In this document: piece by piece, positions 11,291-22,461 of the stretch
Layout: each line of letters opens with the position of its first letter
How positions within the stretch are numbered: position 1 is the stretch's first letter
Source of the DNA: Puccinia triticina
Taxonomy: Eukaryota; Basidiomycota; Pucciniomycetes; Pucciniales; Pucciniaceae
Assembly (NCBI RefSeq): GCF_026914185.1
Contig: NC_070567.1
Location: 2,692,001 to 2,756,000 of the forward strand
Direction of reading: 5' to 3'
DNA: 64,000 bases
Program-made: the position numbers and the translations under genes
The notes under the pieces: model-generated
Databases searched by the model: none
What the model was told of the DNA's origin: nothing
Seen by the model: only the letters and a program-made list of their open reading frames with translations

Positions 11291-12269
11291 AAAGCCATCA
11301 AGAAAGAGTGGCACGTTATCTGGCCATTATTGATTGTGGTTCTAATTCTAATGAGTTGAGTTTTTTGTGTATCTCTTGCATCTATCATACATCTGAAACC
11401 AATGAGTTGTTTTATTTTTGTTTCAAATTTTTGGAGAAGATATCAACCAAAAACAGTCATCTCTGGATCAAAAACTCAGCTTCCTAGAAAACCGTATACA
11501 AGAACTTCAAGAACAAGCCACCAATACGACCTACGAAATCAAACATCTTTCCAATATTACTTATAAGGCGCAACTCAAGATCAACAAATTTGAGAGGATG
11601 CTTCTTCCAGATGAGAATGTCTGCAGACCAATATCGTTGGCGTCATCAAGCCACAAATTGAATGCCGAACCAGAAATTAAAAAATCAATCAGCCCCCCGC
11701 AAAAGGACTTTTCTTCCTTCTTGGCTGGTGCATCGGTTATTGAAGATTTGACGTCTCTAACCTGGAGTTATCATCGCAAGATCCGTTCTTCCAAACTTAC
11801 CTTTTACGAGAAATTTGAGAAAATATCTGGGAGCCCCCCAGTTACAGCACTTGCTTCGGATCTCAGCATTGGCACATGTTGGCCCTTCCATCAAACTACG
11901 GGGCAAATTGCAATCCGACTCTCCCGTACAATTTGGGTTGAAGGAATCATTATTTGTCACGTTTTGCGGTCTCTGGCATACGACATTCAGACCGCGCCTA
12001 AAAAATTCGAACTTTGGGGATTGGACCGCCTCCGTCCAAATGGTGAAGGTAGTTTATTAGTTGAGGGGACTTACAGTATCAGCAGTTCAGAAAACACTCA
12101 ATACTTCCCAGTACCACAAACAAAATCAAAGGTCTATTCTGAAGTTCTCTTGAAAATCACGTCCAATCATGGGAATCTGGATTTCACTTGTATCTACAGA
12201 GTTCAAGTTCATGGCAAGCTGGAGAGTGAAGCTCAGGGTCATGATCAGGAACGTTTGACCCCAACTTGA
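11291..12269 (+). CDS. SUN-domain protein (inner nuclear membrane, LINC complex), 5' end incomplete
   Basis: SUN proteins span the inner nuclear membrane and bind KASH proteins in the perinuclear space, linking nucleus to cytoskeleton. The C-terminal part (about 11850-12215) shows the fold's landmarks in order: a CWPF motif, a GQIAIRLS strand, an ICHV segment (family: EHI/EHV), an APKKFELWGL strand, and a final SNHG..FTCIYRVQVHG block that matches the family's SNWG..YTCLYRFRVHG. Before it lies a coiled coil (about 11445-11600). Before that, a separate exon (11291-11354) encodes Lys-rich residues, then a hydrophobic segment of about 13 residues (11315-11353), a possible membrane span. The joining intron (11355-11436) is in phase but has weak splice sites (GTTGAG, GGAG). 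The SUN frame has no ATG near its start, so upstream exons must exist. No lesions are visible in the domain. Confidence 0.88.
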
Positions 12270-13886
12270 TTGTTTGATTTCCTTTACTTGAATACATGAA
12301 TCTGAAAAAGTGAGCGTCCACAAATCCTGTGTTTCAACAAGCGCTTCTGGCACATATTCATCCCCCAATAAAAAATTCTTCTTGCCACTTTGTACTGGCT
12401 TGTCACGAGGAAAGTGTCCAGAAATAGTTGGATTATATTTCTGAAGCTAATACAACTTGTTATACAAAGAGCAATATAAAATAAATAGAAGATAGAAACC
12501 ACAATCCAACTTAAATCAAGAAAGAAACACTGCAAACAAGGCTGATTGCACTGCAGTCAAGCAGAGATCTGTTGGTGCTGCTACTTGAAAAAACTCCACA
12601 AGGTAGGAACGGAATATCCCACAAGAAAGTTGACAAGCATAAACATATTTTTGATTGGGATCCGCCAGCATGAATAAAGTAACGTTTTCCCGCCAGGTTT
12701 TAAGTAATAGGCCATATGATATTCCTTTCAGCAAAAATTGTATCCCTAAAGTTGATACTGCACAGTTGTGAATGCCCAAAAAAAAAATCAGTTTTTCAAT
12801 ATAAATTGGAAAGATTCAATTTGTTTACTGACACAATTGTTTATCCTTGCTTGAGAGCAAACTTTTCTGAATTTTCTTCGATTTTTGTCTTTTTGTCGAG
12901 TGGCCGAGGGGGATAGAGCTATTCACGATTTTATGGGTGTCTTCCTCTGTGGAGACTGAGTGTTCTCCAGGACCGAGTTGCAAACATCGGAATGAAAACT
13001 CTTTAGCTGATTGGGCTAACAAAACATGTTACAACCTGAGTTACATATTATTTCATTTTTCCAAACTACAAGATGCTTACTATTGATTTTATATGCAGGA
13101 CAACCAGGTTGACAGTGCTTATGAATTCTTTGATTTGAGGCATGGTTTTTTACTCAAGTAACCGTGAGACCGCAGAGTTCATTGCATGCTTTCTTGGTAT
13201 AGCCGATATTGTTGCAAGTGGATAGGTGAGGGCACGCATAGAAGTTCAACATGATTTTACAAGTTTGCACAGAGTAGATTGAGAAGATGATGGACCCTGG
13301 TTTTATTTTTAAATATCAAAAGCAAATCCGGTGTTGTCTTAATTTGCGAGTGGAAATACTATTTTTGAGTCCGAATCAACCCATTCTCAACCGCCTTTTT
13401 CTTGCAATCCTCGGCTGGGAGCCAAGTCTGATGCCCCTTATCCCCCTGAGTTCCTTTACTAATGATGAGTAACATTCAGCTGTGTAGTATAAGCTGGAAG
13501 CTGCTGACAACGCACTGAGCTTAACTAAGTCCTCCTCCTCGCCTGAGGCTTTGCGGCAAGGTCTGGCAAGGTCCCCATTCATGAGACGTATCCTTTGTTT
13601 TTGTTGAGAAGCTTGATATCAACAAGTTGTTCAGCTTTTTTAGTCCGCCGTTTAAACATAGCTCCTTGCTCTTCAGAATATACTCAAGTTCCTGATCAGC
13701 CCAGCCGCGGCCCGCGTAGCTGCATACATTTGTTATTCAGGGGTGCTAAGCAGACCCATTATTCTTTATGAGAATGAGCGCAATTTGAGATTTTTGGTTC
13801 TTTGCTTGAGATGTGATACAAAAAACTTGATAAATAATCTGAATCGTTAGTTTCCTTACAAGATTTCCCTCACAATAAAAATAGTC
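12270..13886. other. Intergenic, no supported gene
   Basis: AT-rich sequence between the SUN gene and the downstream coiled-coil gene. Short open frames on both strands lack splice-linked continuation or domains. It probably holds the 3' end of one transcript and the promoter of the next. Confidence 0.35.
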
Positions 13887-15106
13887 ATGTCGAAAGCTCA
13901 GCATTTCTCTACCACCACGGGTTTAGTGAGTCACAATTTTGGGTTCTTTGTCAATTTAAACTTTGTGTCCTGCCCGATTTCTGATTGCTGTCTTTTGAAT
14001 AGCTGAAAGTGTCTCCAACAAACTCGTACTCTGAATCAATTGATAATGACAAGCCAATGTGTGAGCTTCTGGTGCTCATACAAATGCAAGAAGGAACTCA
14101 TAGAGGTGATTGGGATGAGAGCGATCTTTGGTTAGAAAACAAAAGGCTCAAGAAGGATTTGAAGAATCTGAAGCTAAAACATCAAAAAATGTTGCACAAA
14201 GAGAAAGTTGTCCAAAATCAATTAACATACAGCAAAGAAGAAAGGTACAAGTTGGAGGGTCAACTACAGGAAACTGGTGATGAATGTCAAATGAAAACAA
14301 AGCAGTTGCGTGGAACTTTAGGTGAGTCTTGGAGAGATGAGGAGGATGATCACACAGGGTTTTCATTAATTCTACTCATCTTCCTCATTCTTTGCAGAAA
14401 AACTGTGTTTAGCGAAGGAAGAATTAGAATCTATGACCCTGGAGTTGAATCACTCCCGGCAGGAGGCACAAATAAATTCTGCTGAGAATCAGATTAACAT
14501 AAACAAGGTATGCATTCCATTCATCATCATTCAAGGAGCACTGCGCTTATGGTATTGACGGCTTGCTAGGCGAGGGATCACGATAAACATGTTGCAGAGA
14601 TTTCAAGCAAATTGCAAGACCTTTGTTTCAAAAACCAGGAACTTCAAGCGCTTGTTACGTTGGTGATATGTCAAGCGAGTTACAGGACATCCGGCTTGAA
14701 AACCAAGGACTGCAAACGACTTGTTGAAGTGCAAGAAACCACGATCCTGGGATTAAATGAAACACTTGGCGAATTAGCCTGCGCAAAGCCACCTCCTCTG
14801 AATGTCAAAAATTCAATTGGAAGTGAATTGCTTGCTAACGAGGAAAATCTCTTGACCAAGCCTCAAGAAACCAAGACGGTTTTAACGCACACTTGCAAAG
14901 GCATTGAAGATATCAGTAACCTTACCCACCATATCTTCAATTTGTGCAAGATGATAACTGGGAATGGCTTGCTTCATAGAATAGGTTACCAATTGCGTGT
15001 TTACCGATTATTCAACCTGTTTATTTCAGGAATTGTTGTTATTTTTGCTTTCTATTTTCTGAAACAGTGGAGGAATATGGGAGAGGAGTCAAAAGTGAAT
15101 GCTTGA
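13887..15106 (+). CDS. Coiled-coil protein with C-terminal membrane anchor, four exons
   Basis: Splicing joins 13887-13925, 14003-14321, 14398-14507 and 14570-15106. All introns (77, 76 and 62 nt) have GTGAGT or GTATGC donors and TAG/CAG acceptors, and all phases agree, giving about 334 residues. The ATG at 13887 opens exon 1. Exons 2-4 encode Lys/Glu/Leu/Gln-rich heptads typical of a long coiled coil. Near the C-terminus a hydrophobic run (LFISGIVVIFAFYF) is followed by about 17 polar residues, which is tail-anchor topology. Oddity: around 14665-14720 the heptad pattern (SELQDIRLENQGLQ) continues in another frame and then returns, suggesting two compensating indels or a missed micro-intron. 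The family is not recognised. Its position 1.6 kb downstream of a SUN gene on the same strand suggests a KASH-like partner, but the tail lacks a PPPX ending, so this is speculative. Confidence 0.7.
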
Positions 15107-15294
15107 TGGTATCTGAAAGATAAATACACTTCAAGTGGAATTAAATGAGAAATGATGTTTTTCTTAGTATAATTATTAATAATCCTTATAATTTCATGTC
15201 TGCCCGCCCCTCACTACTAGGCAAACACACTGCATTACTCTGGGATGAATTGGTGTTGAATTCTTGGGCCCGGGGGCCGGGTGTCGCAGCACTC

Positions 15295-16340
15295 CGAGAG
15301 GGTGCCGCAGCACTCCGGAGAAGCGCCATAGCACTCCTGAAGAGTGCCACAGCACTCCTGAAGAGTGCCATAGCACTCCTGAAGAGTGCCATAGCACTCC
15401 TGAAGAGTGCCATAGCACTCCTGAAGAGTGCCATAGCACTCCTGAAGAGTGCCATAGCACTCCTGAAGAGTGCCATAGCACTCCTGAAGAGTGCCATAGC
15501 ACTCCTGAAGAGTGCCATAGCACTCCTGAAGAGTGCCATAGCACTCCTGAAGAGTGCCATAGCACTCCTGAAGAGTGCCATAGCACTCCTGAAGAGTGCC
15601 ATAGCACTCCTGAAGAGTGCCATAGCACTCCTGAAGAGTGCCATAGCACTCCTGAAGAGTGCCATAGCACTCCTGAAGAGTGCCATAGCACTCCTGAAGA
15701 GTGCCATAGCACTCCTGAAGAGTGCCATAGCACTCCTGAAGAGTGCCATAGCACTCCTGAAGAGTGCCATAGCACTACCAAAGAGTGCCATAGCACTCCT
15801 GAAGAGTGCCATAGCACTACCAAAGAGTGCCATAGCAATCCTGAAGAGTGCCATAGCACTCCTGAAGAGTGCCACACTGAAGAGTGCCATAGCACTCCTG
15901 AAGAGTGCCACACTGAAGAGTGCCATAGCACTCCTGAAGAGTGCCACAGAGCTCATGAAGACTACCATAGCACTCCTGAAGAGTGCCATAGCACTCCTGA
16001 AGAGTGCCATAGCACTCCTGAAGAGTGCCATAGCACTCCTGAAGAGTGCCATAGCACTCCTGAAGAGTGCCATAGCACTCCTGAAGAGTGCCATAGCACT
16101 CCTGAAGAGTGCCATAGCACTCCTGAAGAGTGCCATAGCACTCCTGAAGAGTGCCATAGCACTACTGAAGAGTGCCATATACACTCCTGAAGAGTGCCAT
16201 AGCACTCCTGAAGAGTGCCATAGCCTTCCTGAACAGTGCCACAGCACTCCTGAAGAGTGCCACAGCACTCATGAAGAGGCCCACAGCACTCCTGAAGAGG
16301 CCCACAGCACTCCCAAAGAGTGCTTGAAGACAGGATCTTG
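15295..16340. repeat. Large 21-bp palindromic minisatellite, about 48 units
   Basis: The unit CACTCCTGAAGAGTGCCATAG repeats nearly perfectly. GCACTC-CTGAA-GAGTGC inside it is a hairpin with a 6-bp stem. Variants cluster at 15775-15960 (ACCAAAG and deletions) and after 16160. The period is seven codons, so several frames on both strands stay open for hundreds of residues. These frames have no unique flanking exon, splice signal or non-repetitive domain and are not called as genes. Confidence 0.95.
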
Positions 16341-16439
16341 AAAAATTGACTACCACCAGAGGCTGGCACTATAAACTGTGCCAGAGGCAGGTTGTCAGCC
16401 TCGAGCTCATGAAGGAGATACTTCACTGCGCCAAAAGGC

Positions 16440-16960
16440 TACTCCATTAAACCCCCGCACAGAAGGCCACCACCCTACTGCGCTACAGAGAGCGCAACCA
16501 AGAACGCAAACCAAAACGCGTACAGGAGCGCAAACCAGAGCGTGAACAAAGACACGTTTAAAATATCATGACTAGCCTTTAACAGGCTCAAGGATGAAAG
16601 TCCGCTATGATTTGCGGACCAAAGCAGAAAAAACTATTCCCTAATAAGGGATTAGCACCCTTAAATAATAATAACTATTCCCATCTGGAATAGTTATCCA
16701 AGCGCGAAATACGCAAACCCAAGAAATTCAAAGCCAAGGGATCTCGCTACAAGAGATCCCCAGATTATTGATAGACTTAGATTATTAAGAATCAATCAAT
16801 CCACTTACTTACCAAGCCCAAGCAATTACGACTACAGGTCGTGATTGGGGCTTTTATATTTCCTCTCTTCCTCTCTCCTTGTTTCCCTATCCCTACTTCT
16901 CCTCTTATTCTTCTGAAAACCTTTCCCTTTCCAAATCTTTGCGCATTGTCATCAGTCCGT
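16440..16960 (+). repeat. Dispersed repeat copy A (promoter/LTR-like), related to 45180-45720
   Basis: Shares with the 45180-45720 region, in inverse orientation, a run of GAGCGCAA(C/A)CCA..-type motifs, a CTATTCCC..GGAATAG palindromic stretch, and ACCAAGCCCAAGCAATTACGAC followed by a pyrimidine-rich tract. A TTTTATATTT motif near 16852 could be a TATA element. The shared order of motifs indicates two copies of one transposable element or LTR. No coding part is seen. Confidence 0.5.
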
Positions 16961-17049
16961 TGTGCAAACTGAAACAGCTTTCTAAGTAGTTACTTTGTAC
17001 AGTTAGCTTTATTCTTTATTCATTGGTACGTCACTTTAGAGACGACTGC

Positions 17050-17290
17050 TGACACAGGTACTATTAACTGTGCCAGAGGCTTAATTAACCACCCCTGAGG
17101 CTCTATTAGGTCTGCAGGAGGCACTATTAGCTTTGCCAGAGGCACTATTAATTGTGCCGGAGCTACTATTAACTGATGCCATATTTACTGTTCCTGAGGC
17201 ATTATTTTCTGTCCCTGAAGCATTATTTACTGTGCTGAAGGCACTATTAATTGTGCTGGAGGCACTATGAGTTGTGCTGGAGGGTTGGTG
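17050..17290. repeat. Degenerate palindromic minisatellite on GGCACTATTAACTGTGCC
   Basis: About ten decayed units with GGCAC-TATTAAC-TGTGCC or close variants (GGCATTATTTACTGT, GGCACTATTAATTGTGC). It is clearly related to the array at 4968-5582. An isolated copy occurs at 16365-16385. Confidence 0.75.
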
Positions 17291-18450
17291 GCTTACTGCC
17301 TAGCAGCTAACCATTTGGGGACAGAGTGATTCAATTTGCACACTGAAACTTGCGTGAAATTTGGGGCACCCATTCTAAGGTTTTGGTAGTTTTTTAGGCC
17401 CACAGTAGTACATCCCTTTCCTGCTAATGCCATGTATTTCACCATGTGCCCTGCAGAGGGTTTTTCAATAGGCTGTAGTGTTTTGGTGCCCTTTGGGCAC
17501 CCCCCCCCCCCCCCCGGTGTGTGTTCTCATTGTGAGGAATGGAGTTAGTTGGTTGAAGATCCTTTGAAAGAATGAACTGCTGGGATCCCAGTTGAAAATC
17601 TTGAAGAAAAGAACTCCCTTGAGCTGTTTGGGGTTTCTTGTGTTTGCGCTGGTGTTTGCCTCCCTCTCCCTCGAATCCTCTCATGTCCACGATTCAATAA
17701 CTGCATCAGCTCAATCAAATGCAAATGTGTCAGGAACAAAGATTTTTAAAAAGCTGCCAGCAAGCAGTGAAACATACAAACTGTTGAAGATGGGGTACTA
17801 GGTCGCAGTTGATGATTAAAGTTGGGGCAAAACTTGAACGATCTGCTTAAGCATTGTGTAATCTTGGTATACAGGATGTGTCAAAGCAATGTGACATGTG
17901 ACTGTCACACATCCAGTCAAAACCATCAAATCACATACCTGTCTGTTTGTTAATGGCTAAGCTGCATATAGACTTGTAGTGCACATCAATGGCCAAGCTG
18001 CATAGGCTCATGACTGGGGTCTTCTTTCCCTGGGAGTGTCTTTTATTGACTTGATGAAAGTGAGGCCCATTTTTTTAACAGGCTGAAATTTGGATTATGA
18101 TTCAAATCATATTACAGGAAATTGTATGGAAAATAGGAATTCTTGAACATTATTTTTTGATTTTGACATTGCTGCCAAAAGAATTGGCTAATGCATAAGT
18201 CTTTGAATTGGAAGGTATAATGAAACAGTAAATTCTTGCACATTTGAGACAATCATGCTGAAATGATCTCCCTGGATACGCATAATGGGTATGCCCATCT
18301 CAGGGAGAATGTTCAAAATATTATGGAACATTGAAAAAATTACAGAACTTTTGCATCCACATTTGATAATCTGTTGAAAAGTTTGAGGACTGATCATTTG
18401 GTGGAATCCTGGTGCATTAAGGGTGTAGCAGATCTTCATATTATACATGG
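17291..18450. other. Intergenic, no supported gene; poly-C run near 17500
   Basis: Contains a homopolymer of about 18 C at roughly 17500-17517, a likely sequencing or assembly soft spot, and AT-rich sequence with short frames only. Confidence 0.35.
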
Positions 18451-18540
18451 TTATTTACCAGTCTTCAAACCCCTGTGAATTTATTTACCAGTCTCCAAAC
18501 CCCTGTGAATTTATTTACAAGCTTCCAAACCCCTATGGAT
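18451..18540. repeat. Three tandem 30-bp units
   Basis: Units at 18451-18480, 18481-18510 and 18511-18540 share TTATTTACCAG..CAAACCCC. The third is the most diverged. Not palindromic. Confidence 0.85.
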
Positions 18541-19376
18541 TTTTGTTGAGGGAGTTTCATAAATTCAATCAGTACCACCCTTCCTAATGTGAAAAATTTG
18601 GTTGGAATTTCATGGAGATCTATATTAATAATTTATCTGTTCAAGTTTGCATAAGGAATTTTGAACATACAAACAAATATGTAGATAATTTTGGTTGAGA
18701 TATTTCCACTGGCAGCAGCTATCACAGCTGCCAGCAAACCTGTGCTTGAAGATTTCATGAAATCAATTCCTTGTGAATTTTGGAAAAATGTGAATGTAAA
18801 ATAACATTCATTGTACATAGATTGGTACTGTACATTTTTTTAGGTTGGGTATTTGATGATTGGGATGTATTTAGTGTTGAAACTCTGTAAAACACCTGTG
18901 GGATTAAGATAAGGTACCACACAACTACACAATTGTAGTGGGCAACTGTAATCCCCTGTGTAGATTTATATAATAACACCAGGCAACAACAAGGTAAAAT
19001 TGGGATGGGCTGAACACTCATGTTAAGACAGTAAGACAATATGATAATGTTGAGCACATTAAGAGCCAGTTTCTTTACTCAACTGGCAGAGGATCCTTTG
19101 ATCCATAATTTTTTCCTGGGTGATTTTGAATGGAAGTACAACAGGAGAATAACATTAGAGCCTTGGATCAAGTGGAACATGTGATTTCTGCCTATAAAAT
19201 CTGTAATCCCCAACCACACTGAGCATTCAGAAGTGCCTGCTGATCCTGTGGGGTGGGTGGAGGCCCTACTTCTGGCAGCAGGAATACAGAAGCCTGCACA
19301 TGGGTTTTGTTTGTCTAGAATGGTGGACCCTTTGGTAATTAGATGGTGCCTTATCAAACAAAAATCAATAGGACGC
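18541..19376. other. Intergenic, no supported gene
   Basis: AT-rich, short frames only, no domain or repeat structure that I could follow. Confidence 0.3.
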
Positions 19377-19429
19377 CTCTGAACCAGACGGAGAGCAAAG
19401 AGCAAACATTTTCTCTGTCTGGTTCAGAG
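19377..19429. repeat. Inverted repeat / hairpin
   Basis: CTCTGAACCAGACGGAGAG (19377-19395) pairs with CTCTGTCTGGTTCAGAG (19413-19429), giving a stem of about 17 bp with one bulge and a 17-nt loop. It could be a transcribed hairpin or the remains of a small foldback element. Confidence 0.7.
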
Positions 19430-19740
19430 CAGTACGGGCACCAATCACGTGTCCAACACGCAGAGAGAACACCAGCTCATGAGTACTGAAGATTATTGTG
19501 TCTGTTGTTTGTGTTTTTGCTTTTGTGATTGCAAGAAATGATGTGGTTTGGAAACTTGCCGCAGCAAACACAACCCCAAAACCTAACTTGAGTCAAGCAG
19601 GCACATTCTCTCCTTGGGCCAAAACCTGGATGTTGGGTCGTCCCCACACCTACAGTCAACACTCTGTTTGGACTCCAGCCCAAGCTGTTGCTCTTCAATC
19701 ACCCTTGCCATCTTCAAATCCCTTCATCTACCTGTTAAAA

Positions 19741-20900
19741 TCACCCGTAAGTTGGATTGATCACTTTTTCTGTGTCTACTGTACCCGATTCAACAATGCA
19801 GCTTCCATGTTCATCAATGTTGCCAAACAGTTAGCTTGTACATTGGATCAATTGTTTTGGCTGAAGCCCAACCTGTCTTTCCTCTTCAATTGCCTTGATC
19901 TACCTGTCAGGATCACCCGTAAGTCGGATTGATCATTTTTGCTGCGTCTACTGTGCTTGCTTCAATAATGCAGCTTGCATCTTCACTGACGTTTCCAAAC
20001 AGTTAGCTTGTACATTGGATCAATTATTTTGGCTGAAGCGCGACCTGTCTTTGCTCTTCAATCGCGTTGATCTACCTGTCAGGATCACCGGTAAGTCGGA
20101 TTGATCATTTTTGCGGCATCTACTGTGCTCTATTCAATAATGCAGCTTCCATCTACACTGACGTTTCCAAACAGTTACATAGCTTTTACGTCGGACTGAA
20201 TTTTTTGGCTGCAACTTAGTGGGCATACCACCTTCCCCTACTTGTGAGGATCGCTGGTATGTTCAATAAGTCATTTCATTGGCCTTACTTCTATGCAAAA
20301 CGACCAACCAATCATACTAAGTGCACTGCTATGTTCACCCTTCCCACGTGCTTGCAGGCCTCCACACAGATCTTCTGTACAAAATGATCATACCTATCTG
20401 CTATAATTGCCTGCTTCCCCGCTTTCCTTGTTTCACAGGTATGTCCAATCAATAATTTGAGCTTCATGCACAAGTTTTTGGCCTGAAATCATCTCTCCAC
20501 AAGCTCTGCTCCAAGTCTGATCATACTGATTGCACTGCCATCTTCACTCCTTCTCCAGTCTTTTGTGCCCCCACCTAGATCTTCAGTGATGACAATCTGC
20601 CCTCCCCGCTGTCTTACCTAGGATCACTTGTATGATATTTACCAATTGCGTCCTTACATCTCATGCTCCTAATGCTGACATCACACTGCTCAGAATCATC
20701 ACCCCCTCCCCAAATCAAAACCTAGCACTGGTACCTTGGATTGATTGTTGGGACTTCCAGTCAATCACTCGGACCGCAGGTATGTAAGATCATCACCTTC
20801 TGTTTCCTGTACTGACTCACGCATATCTCATCACTTTTTAACTCCCTCCCCTCCCCAAACTATTCAGGATCACTGGTACCTCTGCTCAATCCTTTGACTT
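19741..20900 (+). repeat. Tandem array of about 172-bp units, each with a 5' splice-site-like core
   Basis: Anchors at 19741, 19913 and 20085 (TCACCCGTAAGT / TCACCGGTAAGT) are exactly 172 bp apart. Increasingly diverged copies follow near 20251, 20437, 20622, 20777 and 20868, with GGTATGT or similar at the matching place. The first units encode similar peptides (KQLACTLDQLFWLK) just before the donor-like site. Because 172 is not a multiple of three, the frame can only be kept by splicing. An AG acceptor (CTACAG at 20979-20984) lies just upstream of the oxygenase gene. The array may be duplicated leader exons or simply a satellite that happens to carry GTAAGT. Confidence 0.7.
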
Positions 20901-21047
20901 CGGATCTTTGGACGTTGGACGTTTTGCCCCTCATTTTTAGACCATTTCACGCTTGGGGCTTCATATTGGTCTTCTCCACTACAGGACTATTGCTAATGTT
21001 ATCAAGTGCTCCCGATCTTCATAAGAACTTGGTTGGGACATTCGATA

Positions 21048-22193
21048 ATGGCAGTTAATAAGACTGTGTCGGCAAAGAACTTTATGAAGTCTTGGGCACA
21101 AAAAAGGCGTCGGATGAATCAGAGACACTCGATAGTCTCTCTTAACATCACACCTAATTTCTTCAAAGGCCAGCAACTAATATGGTCAATGCAAAAGTTC
21201 GACGAGCTACACCTGTATCCCAAGATTCAAGCCGAGAATAAGAAGCAACATCGCAAACCAACTGCAAAGGAGCTTGCTCATGCCCAAACCATAGTTGATA
21301 GCTTTATTCACTTTACACATGGTAAAATCATTTTGATTGATGATACCAAAGGTGAAGTTGTAGCTGTAATCGAGTTCATTCCTATCTCTCAACTTACAAC
21401 TAAGGAGAGAGATGAATTCAATTGCATCACAAATTTCCTTCACAAATTGAAGAAGTTTGTTTACCCAATTGCACCTGGACGTGGATGGGGCGGTAAAATG
21501 TGGGGTGTGGGTTGGCGTAAATTTATGAAGGCACTCGAACTCTTTGGAAGTTACATCAAATTGCACACTGCTTGGTCTTTCACTCGAGACTACTTACAAC
21601 TTGCTTTGCAATCACAAATAGTTTCCTGGATTCTTGGACGATTGTTTAGAAGCATGGGTGACATCCCATTTGAGTCTAACCGGAATCTAATGGAGAAGCA
21701 TGGCGTTCCATCCTTTGCGTCTGGAGAATTCAATGATTGCCTTACTGAGTTTGACTGTGCACCTCACATCACATTTACCACCAACGGATTCTACAATCAA
21801 CCTCACACGGACAAAGGCAATGCCTCCAAATTTGCCTTTGCACTTTTTGTGCCAACCAAAACGTCTGACGGTACACTAGCCAATCCGTCAACTAATGCTG
21901 GAGCATCTGGAAGTCAATTTGTCCTTCCTGATTATAAATTCTGCATAGCATTCCCGCAACAGTGTGTGGTGAAGCTACTGTGGGCTGCTAATCGCTGCAA
22001 ACACTGCACACTTCCAGGAATTGAACCAAAAGGGTTCACTTGAATGGGAATGTCCCTGCAAATTATGAAGAAAGCTTTGAATATATGTAGCGCCATCAAG
22101 ACCGGTTTAATTTATCTCCAAAAAAGTTATCAGGAGAAACAAAAGCTCTACTTTGGTGGGCATCGAAACTATGTGGGAAAAAGTGCTAAATGA
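21048..22193 (+). pseudogene. Tet-like 2OG-Fe(II) oxygenase with a stop at the predicted 2OG-binding Arg
   Basis: The protein (ATG 21048; open to 22040, 331 residues) matches the Tet-like 2OG-Fe(II) oxygenase family I know from rust fungi. Landmarks: IDDTKGEVVAVIEF, TTKERDEFNCITNFLH, WGGKMWGVGWRKFM, HITFTTNGFYNQPHTD, FAFALFVPTKTSDG, and a KHCTLP block. Iron-binding residues are present: His253 and Asp255 (HTD) and distal His319. After GFT comes TGA (22041-22043), then the same frame continues MGMSLQI and on to a TGA at 22191-22193. In the family an FTR(L/M)G segment with the 2-oxoglutarate-binding Arg is expected here, so the stop most simply replaces a CGA Arg codon. The truncated product would lack the co-substrate contact and be inactive. 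Related enzymes oxidise methylated bases, but the substrate here is unknown. An upstream exon is possible because an acceptor lies near 20984. Confidence 0.82.
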
Positions 22194-22461
22194 AACGGTA
22201 AGTATTTCATGATCCCAATATTCTTGAATAATTTGTTTAGGTTATTGACTGACTTTGATCCCTTTTTTTCAAGTCCCATTCCTCTCCTTCAACCTAGCTT
22301 CTTTCCTGTTTTGTTATTGCCCTCTCTCACCTACTACAATTTTATGTCCCCAACACCTTGAAGCTTTTTTTTCCTCAGTAATTGCTTCATTTTTTTGTTT
22401 TCACTTCATCGATTCTCACATGTTGGCTGAAATCATTTTCACAATATGCAAGTGTGAATTT
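22194..22461. other. Spacer between oxygenase gene and hAT-like element
   Basis: AT- and pyrimidine-rich; no frame or repeat. Probably the 3' flank of the oxygenase transcript. Confidence 0.3.

Noticed and set aside
15145..16341. Long open frames (398, 308 and 360 residues) in the 21-bp array
   Set aside because: The 21-bp period keeps frames open on both strands at once. There is no non-repetitive domain, splice signal or codon bias to support translation.
19498..20104. Frames of 144 and 69 residues in the 172-bp array as separate genes
   Set aside because: They are translations of successive repeat units and end at the same unit position; only splicing could make them coding, so they are described with the array.
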